Source: Chloroflexota bacterium
Lineage (GTDB): Bacteria > Chloroflexota > Dehalococcoidia > Dehalococcoidales > UBA2162
DNA length: 26,206 nucleotides
Assembly: GCA_016193545.1 (NCBI GenBank)
Contig: JACPSA010000010.1
Span: 5,932-32,137, forward strand
Reading direction: 5' to 3'
The stretch's first letter is position 1. Every line of letters begins with the position of its first letter. The notes below the pieces were generated by a model, which was given only the letters and a program-made list of their open reading frames with translations, did no database searches and was not told the DNA's origin. Below, piece by piece: positions 7,787-15,667 of the stretch. Made by a program: the position numbers and the translations under genes.

Positions 7787-7815
7787 TTGAAACACGAGAA
7801 GTATAGTTTTAATAT
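7787..7815 (+). promoter_or_regulatory. Putative promoter of CoA ligase 2, leaderless geometry
   Basis: TTGAAA (7787-7792) and TAATAT (7810-7815) are 17 bases apart, a near-consensus sigma70-type site. The predicted start point is about 7821-7823 while the ligase ATG is at 7825, so the transcript would have almost no 5' leader. No Shine-Dalgarno sequence is visible before that ATG, in agreement. Confidence 0.55.
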
Positions 7816-7824
7816 ATAGCCTAA

Positions 7825-9393
7825 ATGGAAGAGCACGAGTGGCAGTATCAGGATATTCACACCATTCTATCCGAAAGGGCACAACGTTACCCCGAAAAAT
7901 CTTTTATTATCAGCCCTGACCAGGGGAAGAGCGTCACCTTTGAACAGGCGTGTGCCTGGAGTAATAGAGTAGCCAATTTCTTGAAAGAACAGAGTGTTGG
8001 TACAGATGAAATAATAGCCATCATCGGTGAAAATTCGATAGAAACGCTGCTCATCTATTTTGGCATATTGAATTATGGTGCCATCGTCGCTCCCATAAAT
8101 GTGGAGGAAAGTCGGGAGAATATCTACCGTCTGCTTAATCTAGCCAGGCCCAAGATTGTTTTTCACGGCAAAGAAGTGGGCTTGGACCATAGCAGATATC
8201 GGGAAGCCTCATGGGTCCCCTATTCTTATTCCGGGTTTGAGTATAACGAGGAAAGCGAATTCTCCAATTGTCTAAAGGAATACAGCCCGGTTTTTCAATC
8301 CTCTGCGCAAAGCAAGAATGCTTCGGCAACGCTTGTTTTTACCTCGGGGACTACGGCAATACCTAAAAGCGTGGTACAAACCAGAGAATCGATATATTAT
8401 ATGGTGGTAGATTTCATTGACCGCTTGAAGATTACTGACCGGGATATTATCTTAGATTACCGTGCCTATAACTGGGAGTCTTCTCAAAATCTTTCTATTT
8501 TACCCAGCTTGTTTACGGGTGCAACTCTGGTCTTTGGCAGAAGATTTTCCCGCTCACGGTTTGCCTCATGGTTAAAAGATTACGGTGTTACCGTATGTAT
8601 CGGTGTACCTACCGTAATTAATTTCCTCCTGGAAAAGGAGGTCCCGCTGCATAAAGGAGATGTTCCGGCGCTTAGATTTATGACCAGCAGTTCGGCTCCT
8701 TTGTTGGTAAAAAACCTGCTCAGGTTTGAAAAAAAGTACGGTATTCCCATTAATCAACTGGCCGGCAGTAGTGAAACTAATCTAATCGGGATTAATGACC
8801 CGGAACTACTGAATCAGCCAGAAAAAAGAAGGATTGGCTCGATTGGTAAGGCTCCGTTATCTAAAGAGGTGTTGATTCTGGACGAGCAGGGGAAAAGACT
8901 CGGCAGCGGAGAAGAAGGGGAAATAGTGGTTAAAGGCAAGTCAGTGGGATTGGGATACCTGGGAGAAGACGGCAGGATTAGCCGATTCCCGGAAGACGGA
9001 TTTCACACCGGTGATTTAGGTTATATTGATAGCGATGGCTACATATTCATCACGGGAAGGAAGAAAAACCTTATCATCAGGGGTGGCGTAAATATCTCCC
9101 CGATGGAGGTTACTACCTGGTTGATGGAGAACCCGGCAGTGCATGAGGCAGCCACTATCGGCGTACCGGATGAAGTTTACGGTGAGGAAGTCGCCTCTTT
9201 TATTGTTCCCAAGGAAGGTTATCAAATCAGCCCGGAAGCAATTATCGACCACTGCAAGAAAAAGCTTCCCGATTTTAAGCTGCCGAAAACCGTATTTATC
9301 ATTGAAAAGTTCCCTACCGGTCCTACTGAAAAGATAACCAGAGCCGGGCTCTTGAAAATCTGGGAGAAGAAGTACCGGAAAAACGCCAAGTAG
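7825..9393 (+). CDS. AMP-dependent acyl/aryl-CoA ligase 2
   Basis: A 522-residue ANL-superfamily enzyme. Motifs in order: FTSGTTAIPKSVVQT (P-loop, about residues 171-185), AGSSET (A5, with the conserved Glu), GFHTGDLGYIDSDGY (A7), GRKKNLIIRGGVNISPMEV (A8 hinge) and GPTEKITRAGLLK (C-terminal lysine). It differs clearly from ligase 1 and has a complete catalytic set, so it is expected to be active. Substrate is not readable; the setting suggests an aromatic, alicyclic or dicarboxylic acid related to ring cleavage. It is monocistronic, divergent from UbiD homologue 3 and convergent with the molybdopterin oxidoreductase, with only 10 bases between stop codons and no visible terminator hairpin. 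Confidence 0.87.
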   Translation: MEEHEWQYQDIHTILSERAQRYPEKSFIISPDQGKSVTFEQACAWSNRVANFLKEQSVGTDEIIAIIGENSIETLLIYFGILNYGAIVAPINVEESRENIYRLLNLARPKIVFHGKEVGLDHSRYREASWVPYSYSGFEYNEESEFSNCLKEYSPVFQSSAQSKNASATLVFTSGTTAIPKSVVQTRESIYYMVVDFIDRLKITDRDIILDYRAYNWESSQNLSILPSLFTGATLVFGRRFSRSRFASWLKDYGVTVCIGVPTVINFLLEKEVPLHKGDVPALRFMTSSSAPLLVKNLLRFEKKYGIPINQLAGSSETNLIGINDPELLNQPEKRRIGSIGKAPLSKEVLILDEQGKRLGSGEEGEIVVKGKSVGLGYLGEDGRISRFPEDGFHTGDLGYIDSDGYIFITGRKKNLIIRGGVNISPMEVTTWLMENPAVHEAATIGVPDEVYGEEVASFIVPKEGYQISPEAIIDHCKKKLPDFKLPKTVFIIEKFPTGPTEKITRAGLLKIWEKKYRKNAK

Positions 9394-9403
9394 TGCTTTC
9401 GTT

Positions 9404-11455
9404 TTAAGTAGTTTTGGTAATGCGGCAGAGGAGCGCCTTGATTTGAGGGTAGCCCATAATCGGCTCCCGGCACTCGGTATCAGTTAGCAGGTTGGCGTTG
9501 GCTTCTCCAGGCCAGCCGTGAGGAACGAGCACTACCCCTTCGGTTACTCTTTCATCCACCCCGGCTTTCATCCGTACAGACCCTTTGTGCGTCTCGATAA
9601 TAACATTATCACCCTCTGAAATGCCATATTGTGCAGCGGTTTTGGGCCCTATCTCTGCTCTGGGCTCGGGGTTCTTTCTTTTCAGAGAGTCGATTTTCCT
9701 GAATTGAGCGTGCGTATAGTAAAGATTCCGGTAGCCTGTGGATAGTATTAACGGATACCTTTTCAACATTTGTGGCGTGCTCACTGGACTCTTATTCGGC
9801 TCCAGGTATGTAGGCAGGGGGTCGAATCCAGCCTGCTTCAGCGTATCGCTGAAAATCTCGATTTTTTTACTCGGCGTGGGGAAGCTATTGTCTTTAATAC
9901 CGTATTCCTTATCCCCGTAAAATGCCCCTTCCGGTTTTTCCTTCAACAGTTGCTCGAAGGTTAAGCCGGTGGGCCCAAGTTCAAACTCCACCAGTTCCTC
10001 TTCTGACTTCCAGGGGAATTGATTCTCAATGCCCAGTTTATTGTATAGTTCCTTGAATAGCTTCCACTCTGACCAGCTTTCGTAGAATGGCTCGATTGCT
10101 TTCTTTCTTAACATCAGGTAGGGCAGGCAATGACAGACATTGTAGTTGTAGGCAAGACCCCATTTCTCCAGATGTGAGCAGGCAGGAAGTACGTAATGAG
10201 CCAACTCTGCCGTCTCAGTGAGAAACAGGTCATGGACGACAAGCAAGTCCAGTTTTCGGAATGCCTCCTTGAAGGCATTGGAATCGGCCATGGAAACCAA
10301 GGGATTCCCGCCGATGACCAGGAAAGCTTTTAGCCGGTCCGGAATGCTCTCCGGGACGCAGGTTACTACGCCGTACGGACTTGTTCTTCCCCAAACTTCA
10401 TAAAAAATAGGGTACTGGTCGGCTCCCACCGGTTTTTCCTCTATCTCCCTCCCCACATTTCCCAGCGGTAACCGGGCACTTATTGTCCAGCCACCCGGAT
10501 TATTTATGTTGCCCGTGATTGTCTGAAGAATGGCAAAGGCGCGGCTGTTCTGGGTACCGTTCGCCGTTTGGTCCTGTGTACTGGTGCCCTGATAAATGCT
10601 GGCCCCTTTGGTGCTGGCTAGCATCCGGGCTAGCTGGCGAATATTTTTGGCGTGGACCCAGGTAATCTTCTCGGCCCACTCCGGAGTGTACGGCTGTATG
10701 TGGGGAATCAGCTTATCGAAACCATAGGTGTACTTCTCAACGAAGTCCTTATCATAAATTCGCTCGTTGATAATGACATTTATCATCGCCAGAGCCATAG
10801 CTCCATCCGTCCCCGGTCTTATCCTGAGATACATTTCTGCACGGTCAGCTAGACCTATTCTCTTGGGGTCGATAACAACAAGTCTGGCGCCTTTCTTCAG
10901 GTTCGCTTCAAGATGAAGCTGTAAGGGAAAGTCAGATGCTTCCGGGTTATGCCCCCAGAGAATGTAAAGCTTTGAATCGAGCTCTTCAGTGGGGTATCTC
11001 CCGAATGTGATTTGTCTGGTTCGAATTCTCATCCGGTAGCAGATGCTTTCCACCGAGAAGAAGTTCGGAGACCCGAAACAGGCATTGAATCTCTGGGTCA
11101 ACCCCGACATTTCCAGATTTTCGACGCCTATCGAGCCGATGAAAACACCCAGTACCTGCGGCCTAAATTCACTTTTCAGTCTTAGTAGTCTTTCCGCTAT
11201 TTCGGTGAGAGCCTGCTCCCAGGTTATCCTTTTCCAGCCTCCCCGCCCCCTCTTCAGTGGATACTTTAAGCGGTCCGGATGATAGATGTTATCGAGCATT
11301 GCTTCGCCTTTGGGGCAAAGCCTACCCATGTTCAGGGGATGAGATTCCAGTCCCTCAACTTTTACAGCTTTTCCGTCTTTGACGGTAACCTTAGTCCCGC
11401 AGCTGTGATAACACAGCGTGCAATCTGTCAGTACTCTTTTGACACTGTTTGTCAC
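9404..11455 (-). CDS. Molybdopterin (bis-MGD) oxidoreductase
   Basis: A 683-residue catalytic subunit of the DMSO-reductase/formate dehydrogenase superfamily. C12, C15, C19 and C47 (CTLCYHSCG...LCPKG) make the N-terminal [4Fe-4S] site, K49 follows it, and C139 in VESICYRMR sits where the Mo/W-ligating Cys or Sec occurs. Further on are WGHNPEASDFP, IDPKR, YQGTSTQDQTANG and a C-terminal domain with LILSTGYR and VPHGWPGEAN. No twin-arginine signal is seen, so it is probably cytoplasmic. GTG 11455 is the start; its ribosome site is weak. It is last in the benzoyl-CoA reductase run, after a ThiS/MoaD-like tail, a zinc-ribbon gene and a 161-base gap in which I see nothing definite. Possible roles: formate-type electron donor, or a hydroxylase/reductase of an aromatic intermediate. 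The family is sure, the substrate is not. Confidence 0.88.
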   Translation of the reverse strand: MTNSVKRVLTDCTLCYHSCGTKVTVKDGKAVKVEGLESHPLNMGRLCPKGEAMLDNIYHPDRLKYPLKRGRGGWKRITWEQALTEIAERLLRLKSEFRPQVLGVFIGSIGVENLEMSGLTQRFNACFGSPNFFSVESICYRMRIRTRQITFGRYPTEELDSKLYILWGHNPEASDFPLQLHLEANLKKGARLVVIDPKRIGLADRAEMYLRIRPGTDGAMALAMINVIINERIYDKDFVEKYTYGFDKLIPHIQPYTPEWAEKITWVHAKNIRQLARMLASTKGASIYQGTSTQDQTANGTQNSRAFAILQTITGNINNPGGWTISARLPLGNVGREIEEKPVGADQYPIFYEVWGRTSPYGVVTCVPESIPDRLKAFLVIGGNPLVSMADSNAFKEAFRKLDLLVVHDLFLTETAELAHYVLPACSHLEKWGLAYNYNVCHCLPYLMLRKKAIEPFYESWSEWKLFKELYNKLGIENQFPWKSEEELVEFELGPTGLTFEQLLKEKPEGAFYGDKEYGIKDNSFPTPSKKIEIFSDTLKQAGFDPLPTYLEPNKSPVSTPQMLKRYPLILSTGYRNLYYTHAQFRKIDSLKRKNPEPRAEIGPKTAAQYGISEGDNVIIETHKGSVRMKAGVDERVTEGVVLVPHGWPGEANANLLTDTECREPIMGYPQIKALLCRITKTT

Positions 11456-11616
11456 GGTATGATACGCCCTTTCTAACCACCGCAGCTAATTTTCTTGGGG
11501 GAAAGGCTGCTATGCTTTTGCCAAAACAATATCTATTCACCAGCGGGTAAGCAAATGCTCGTTGCCGCGTTATATCGCCAGGCAAATAGACAAGGTGTTA
11601 CGGGTTTGCTTGTTGC

Positions 11617-11766
11617 CTAGTCTTCTATTTTAGGGCTTTCTTCCTGGTCAAAGGTGGCTTGACAGTAGGGACATAGGAGTTTAATTTTTTTGTGTCTCAA
11701 ATCACCGTAGTGGCATTGAAACATCTGACCGCAATGAGGGCAAACTACATTAAATATTCTTGCCAT
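11617..11766 (-). CDS. 49-aa zinc-ribbon microprotein
   Basis: A small gene with a strong ribosome site (TAGGAGG, 6 bases before ATG 11766) that overlaps the stop region of the preceding frame. The protein carries CPHC (about residues 9-12) and CPYC (about residues 33-36), two knuckles spaced like a zinc ribbon, with a further Cys-His near residue 18, and ends in an acidic tail. Coding quality is good throughout and it is in the same orientation as both neighbours. Function is unknown; a metal-binding partner of the flavoprotein or the molybdopterin enzyme is an inference from position. Confidence 0.72.
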   Translation of the reverse strand: MARIFNVVCPHCGQMFQCHYGDLRHKKIKLLCPYCQATFDQEESPKIED

Positions 11767-11776
11767 GTGTTTCCTC

Positions 11777-11896
11777 CTATCCTCCGGCAATCATCGTTAC
11801 GATATGAAGTTCATCTCCATCTTTGACTGGCCTGGCTAGTTCCTCCGGGAAGGCACTTTCCTCATTAACGTATATGGTAGCATCAAAAGAGGTCAT
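11777..11896 (-). CDS. ThiS/MoaD-like half-domain ending in GG (39 codons)
   Basis: The frame encodes ATIYVNEESAF...PVKDGDELHIV and ends MIAGG, the C-terminal half of a ThiS/MoaD ubiquitin-like sulfur carrier, including the diglycine that is thiocarboxylated. The usual N-terminal half (about 40 residues) is absent: upstream codons in this frame lie over the electron-transfer flavoprotein gene and do not look like the fold. Possible start is ATG 11896, overlapping the flavoprotein end by 14 bases, with AGAAGGA about 13 bases before it. Alternatively it is the true C-terminus of the flavoprotein, read after a +1 shift at CTC TTT TGA (or if one T of the TTTT run is an error). A longer frame upstream (ATG 12016) is less likely. 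Confidence 0.6.
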   Translation of the reverse strand: MTSFDATIYVNEESAFPEELARPVKDGDELHIVTMIAGG

Positions 11897-14384
11897 CCGG
11901 CTCACGATTTCCTTCTGGCATCTGACCGTGTTCGGTGATGTATTGCTGCAGGAGTTGGCTTTCCCTTTTAGTGTACATCGGCTCCTCTTCATAGGTAAAG
12001 TACCGGGCATTTTCATAAAGTTCTATTTGTTCTCTCAACGACTGGCGCAGGTTCATTGCTCCTTTAATGTAGATGATATTTTCCTGCTTGTCCAGTAGTT
12101 GAAAAATCCCCTCGGTCTCCGGAACCTGCCCTACATTCTCCGGCGTGAACTCTACCCATAGTTTCTTACGCGGTGGCAGGATAGGTTTACCAATCCCGAG
12201 CCTCAGGTCGCATCTGAGACAGCGCTGGCTCTCTGATATAGCCTGCTCCGTAGTCAAGCCGAGTCCCACGTTTTCAAATGAATGAATTCTGGCTTTAAGG
12301 GGAAGAAGCCTGGGATTAGACCGCAGTCTTTCGGAAAATCCTTCTTCTCGCCCCAGACAATGTGGGGTTTCCTTTTCTTTGATCACCTTATCGATATTCC
12401 CCTCACCACCCAGATAGCGGTCGATAGACTTGGCCGCTTGCCGCCCGGCGGCGATGGCTTCGATTACCGATGCCGGGCCGCTTACCGTATCACCACCGGC
12501 GTATACCCCTTTCCTCGCGGTAGCCAGCGTCTCCGGGTCTACTTTAATCCTGCCCCCTCTTCCCATCTCCAGTCCGTATTTGTTCGGCACCACGGACTCC
12601 TGCCCGGTGGCTTTGAGCATCAGGGAATACTCCTCAGCAAACTGGCTGCCTTCTATCGCTACCGGTTCGGGTCGGCCGCTGGCATCCACCTTACCCAGTT
12701 CCATGCAGATAAACTCCACTTTCAAGCGACCATCCACCGTGATAACCCGGGTCGGCATCGCCAGATAGAGCATCTTTACCCCTTCCTCAAGGGCTTCTTC
12801 TATTTCTTCCTTACTGGCCGGCATCTCAAGGCAGGTACGGCGGTAGACGATATTTACCTCTTTAGCACCGAGCCGGAGAGCCGTCCGTGCTGCATCGATG
12901 GCTACGTTACCTCCTCCCACCACCAGCACTCTGTCCCCAACATCTACCTTTACCTTCTTCCCCATGTTGACCTCTTTGAGGAAATCAACGCCATCAATCA
13001 CGCCGGGAGAGTTTTCTCCTTCAATCCCCATACTGGTGCCACGGTGTGCACCAACACTGACAAAGACAGCCTGATAGCCCTTCCCGAACAATTCATCAAG
13101 CGACTCGACAGGACTATTTGTTCTTATCGCCACTCCGAGCTTCTCAATTTCCTTTATTTCGGACTCAAGCACTTCGACCGGCAGTCGGTATGACGGTATC
13201 CCCACCCGCATCATGCCGCCCGCCACCGTCAGGGCTTCAAAAACGGTCACTTCGTGCCCCAGAACGGCTAGATAATACGCCGCCGTTAGCCCGGCCGGAC
13301 CGGCACCTATTACAGCTACCTTTTTACCCGTTGCCGGAGCTTTTCTGAAGTTCTGTTTCCAGAGCCCGGTATCATGGTCAGCAGCAAATCGCTTCAGTTC
13401 CTTGATAGCTATCGCCTCTTCTAGTTGACCACGGCGGCACTTGGCTTCACAAAAATGCACACAAGTATAGCCACACACCGCCGGAAATGGAATCTTCTCA
13501 CGGATTATCGCCGCTGCTTCGTCGAATTTACCTTCACCAATCGCCCGGACATAACGGGGTACATCGACTCCCGCCGGACAGGCATTCTGGCAGGGGGCTC
13601 CCTTGTACTCTTCTTTATCGAGCAGAGCGCCGGTGGGACAGACCTCGACACACGCAGTGCAAAACCGGCATCCGGACTCTCCCAAGGTTGGTGCTACCGT
13701 TCCCACGGTAACTCGCTCCTCTTTATCGAAAACGAAGTCGAGAGCCGCTACTCCCAGCTCCTCACGGCAGACCCTGACGCATCTGGTACAGCCGATACAG
13801 AGGTTATAGTTCCGTTCAAAAAGAGGGTCATCTTTGATAATGGGCAGGTCTTCAAATACGTAACGCGGCGTTTCTTCTTTAATGCCGATGTACTCAGCTA
13901 TTCGCTGCAATTCACAGTTGCCGAAAAGGCGACAGCACCGCTCGTTTTCGGGTACGTTCATGGAGCAGGGAAATCGGGCACAGCCCTCTTTTTGAGCGCA
14001 GGTAAGGCAAGCATGAGGGTGTTTGGCTAGGATAGACATGAGCTGTTTCTGGCGGAATTCCTGAAGTTCCGGCGTACTGGTGTGAATTATAGTCCCGGCT
14101 GCCACCGGGGTATTACAGGCTCTGTGCCAGTCTGCTTTTCCATCAATCTTCACCACACAGAGCTGACAGCCATCGTATTCCAGCCCCGGTTTCTTGTTTT
14201 CCGGGTGTCTTTTACCCTGGTAAATAGTTGCTGCTGGCTTTAAGGTTACCACAGGCGGAAGAGCCGGATGTGAGCAGATATGGGGAATATAAATGCCTGC
14301 CTGCTGGGCGGCTTTCAGAATTGTCGTTTCCGGGGAGACAGTAACCTGAATATCATCAATAGTTAAAGTAACCGAGTTCATCAT
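11883..14384 (-). CDS. NuoG/GltD-type iron-sulfur flavoprotein, likely electron donor branch to the reductase
   Basis: About 833 residues. The N-terminus is a [2Fe-2S] domain (C37, C73, C76, C90), then a NuoG-type His-Cys cluster (H122, C126, C129, C135), two [4Fe-4S] ferredoxin motifs (C196-C206 and C239-C249), then a GltD-like NAD(P)H oxidoreductase with its own cysteines (C265 to C316), FAD motif GAGPAG near 361 and NAD(P) motif VVGGGNVAIDAARTA. The last 90 residues (GIFQLLDKQENIIYIKGAMNL...MYTKRESQLLQQYI) look like a GIY-YIG-type fold reused in redox proteins. It probably moves electrons between NAD(P)H and ferredoxin. Order and content match the place of bzdV in Azoarcus bzd clusters, as I recall. 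Start ATG 14384 gives the ferredoxin domain its normal beginning; an in-frame ATG at 14423 overlaps the preceding gene. Confidence 0.87.
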   Translation of the reverse strand: MMNSVTLTIDDIQVTVSPETTILKAAQQAGIYIPHICSHPALPPVVTLKPAATIYQGKRHPENKKPGLEYDGCQLCVVKIDGKADWHRACNTPVAAGTIIHTSTPELQEFRQKQLMSILAKHPHACLTCAQKEGCARFPCSMNVPENERCCRLFGNCELQRIAEYIGIKEETPRYVFEDLPIIKDDPLFERNYNLCIGCTRCVRVCREELGVAALDFVFDKEERVTVGTVAPTLGESGCRFCTACVEVCPTGALLDKEEYKGAPCQNACPAGVDVPRYVRAIGEGKFDEAAAIIREKIPFPAVCGYTCVHFCEAKCRRGQLEEAIAIKELKRFAADHDTGLWKQNFRKAPATGKKVAVIGAGPAGLTAAYYLAVLGHEVTVFEALTVAGGMMRVGIPSYRLPVEVLESEIKEIEKLGVAIRTNSPVESLDELFGKGYQAVFVSVGAHRGTSMGIEGENSPGVIDGVDFLKEVNMGKKVKVDVGDRVLVVGGGNVAIDAARTALRLGAKEVNIVYRRTCLEMPASKEEIEEALEEGVKMLYLAMPTRVITVDGRLKVEFICMELGKVDASGRPEPVAIEGSQFAEEYSLMLKATGQESVVPNKYGLEMGRGGRIKVDPETLATARKGVYAGGDTVSGPASVIEAIAAGRQAAKSIDRYLGGEGNIDKVIKEKETPHCLGREEGFSERLRSNPRLLPLKARIHSFENVGLGLTTEQAISESQRCLRCDLRLGIGKPILPPRKKLWVEFTPENVGQVPETEGIFQLLDKQENIIYIKGAMNLRQSLREQIELYENARYFTYEEEPMYTKRESQLLQQYITEHGQMPEGNREPDDLF

Positions 14385-14398
14385 CACTAGCCATGACC

Positions 14399-14710
14399 CT
14401 AACGACCGTACATCAGTTTCCATCCTTCTGAGTGAGAGATAGCCCCTGCTTCACAGGCAACGACACAGGGGGGAGTCCCTTCACCATAGCCGGGATGGCA
14501 ACCGGCGCAACTATATCTGACTTTTTTGCGTTCCGCTTCTCTTACCTTGGCCACTATTTCTTCACTTAAGGGGTCATACTCATTGTTATCGACTTCAAGT
14601 ACGTTCGCCGGGCAGACGGCTACACATTTGCCGCAGCCATCACACTTGTCCGTATCAATGATAACGAACCAATCACCGGAACCATCTTTAAAGCCATAAA
14701 AAGCTTGCAT
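14399..14710 (-). CDS. Two-cluster ferredoxin, electron donor to benzoyl-CoA reductase (BzdM-like)
   Basis: A 103-residue protein with two [4Fe-4S] sites: C23-x2-C26-x2-C29-x3-CP, and a second site CAGC-x10-C-x3-C in which the spacing is lengthened and the final Pro is Glu (VVACEAG). Such asymmetric clostridial-type ferredoxins deliver low-potential electrons to class I benzoyl-CoA reductases. It starts 9 bases after bzdQ with an AGAGGA ribosome site and is followed by the NuoG/GltD-type flavoprotein, so it is placed between reductase and its likely reductant. Confidence 0.88.
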   Translation of the reverse strand: MQAFYGFKDGSGDWFVIIDTDKCDGCGKCVAVCPANVLEVDNNEYDPLSEEIVAKVREAERKKVRYSCAGCHPGYGEGTPPCVVACEAGAISHSEGWKLMYGR

Positions 14711-14719
14711 CTTCCTCTT

Positions 14720-15667
14720 TCACTGCTTCCGGGCACTTTTGACTTTGCCCCTGTCCAGCAATGCATGTGCGAAAAGGGCTGCACCTAAAGCACCGATAAT
14801 CTGCGTATCAAACGGGTAGTTCCGAGAACGGTATTGGGGGTTGTTCCAGACCTTCTCCATCGTCTTGACTTTTAGCTCGTCCTCCAGCCGTCTGACGATG
14901 CCCTCGTTTTTAGCGATACCGCCGGTGATGGCAAACTCCTTTTCCACCCCCACGCGGTTCAACAGCTCGCAAATCCTGTGAGCCATGGCGGCGCAGTACG
15001 CTGCCATAATTTCGTTGTCGGGATGCCCCTCCTCCAGCAGTCCGATAACCTCTGATTTAGCGAAGACGACACATGTGCTGCTTATCATAGGCGGTTCTTT
15101 TTCTATCTGAAATGAGCGTGGGCCGATTTCCCAAACGGGGACTCTAATAAGGTCAGCAAATACTTCCATCCCTCGGCCAGTACCAGCGGCGCACTTGTCA
15201 TTCATCATGAACTTGACTACCTTGCCACGCTCATCACAGCGAATGGCTTTGCAGTCTTGCCCGCCCATATCCAGCACCGTCCTTACGGCTGGCCCATAAA
15301 CAAAGTTGGCACCGCGGGCATGACAGGCAATCTCCGTTATCGTTTGTTGCGCCATGGGGACATTCACCCTTCCGTATCCGGTGCCAATGCAATAGTCAAT
15401 GTTGTCCGGCGTTATACTGGTACCTTCCAGCGCCATGTTTAGTCCTTTCCGTGCGCTATCCGGGCTGTCCGACCCGGTACGCGTGTTGCTGAAAGCATAA
15501 AGCTCTCCGTCAATCACGACCACCGCTTGCGTGCTTACCGAGCCGACATCGACTCCGGCGGTGATGGTCTTACCCTGTCTCCCGTCAATATCTGGATTTG
15601 TCCAGCGATTCTCCGGCCATCTCCAGAATTCCTTTACTTCATCGGCCATCTTGTTTGTCTCCATCAT
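14720..15667 (-). CDS. bzdQ: Benzoyl-CoA reductase, Bzd-type ATPase subunit Q
   Basis: A 315-residue BadF/BadG/HgdC-family ATPase that couples ATP hydrolysis to electron transfer into the reductase. The ASKHA nucleotide site shows as GVDVGS (about 38-43) and DMGGQD (133-138); the bridging [4Fe-4S] ligands are C159 (KCAAGTG) and C199 (STCVVFAKSEV); AITGGIAKN is the second adenosine motif. Its short length fits Bzd-type Q rather than the much longer Bcr-type A subunit. The ATG overlaps the stop of bzdP (TAATG), a sign of coupled translation and equal stoichiometry. Confidence 0.9.
   Translation of the reverse strand: MMETNKMADEVKEFWRWPENRWTNPDIDGRQGKTITAGVDVGSVSTQAVVVIDGELYAFSNTRTGSDSPDSARKGLNMALEGTSITPDNIDYCIGTGYGRVNVPMAQQTITEIACHARGANFVYGPAVRTVLDMGGQDCKAIRCDERGKVVKFMMNDKCAAGTGRGMEVFADLIRVPVWEIGPRSFQIEKEPPMISSTCVVFAKSEVIGLLEEGHPDNEIMAAYCAAMAHRICELLNRVGVEKEFAITGGIAKNEGIVRRLEDELKVKTMEKVWNNPQYRSRNYPFDTQIIGALGAALFAHALLDRGKVKSARKQ

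Noticed and set aside
9404..11455. Selenocysteine in the molybdopterin enzyme
   Set aside because: The metal-ligand position is Cys139 and no in-frame TGA interrupts the gene.
11391..11585. 64-codon minus frame in the gap before the molybdopterin gene
   Set aside because: It overlaps the conserved N-terminal cluster motif of that gene in another frame and has no Shine-Dalgarno site or conserved pattern.
12282..13193. 303-codon open frame on the plus strand
   Set aside because: It is fully antisense to the flavoprotein gene, whose cofactor motifs are intact; the frame shows no recognisable domain, has histidine/proline-rich shadow composition and lacks a good ribosome site.
13425..14030. 201-codon plus-strand frame
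   Set aside because: Antisense to the iron-sulfur part of the flavoprotein; no family features.
14385..14423. Upstream in-frame ATG of the flavoprotein
   Set aside because: It would overlap the ferredoxin gene and add residues ahead of the standard [2Fe-2S] domain start; AGAAGG lies too close to that ATG.
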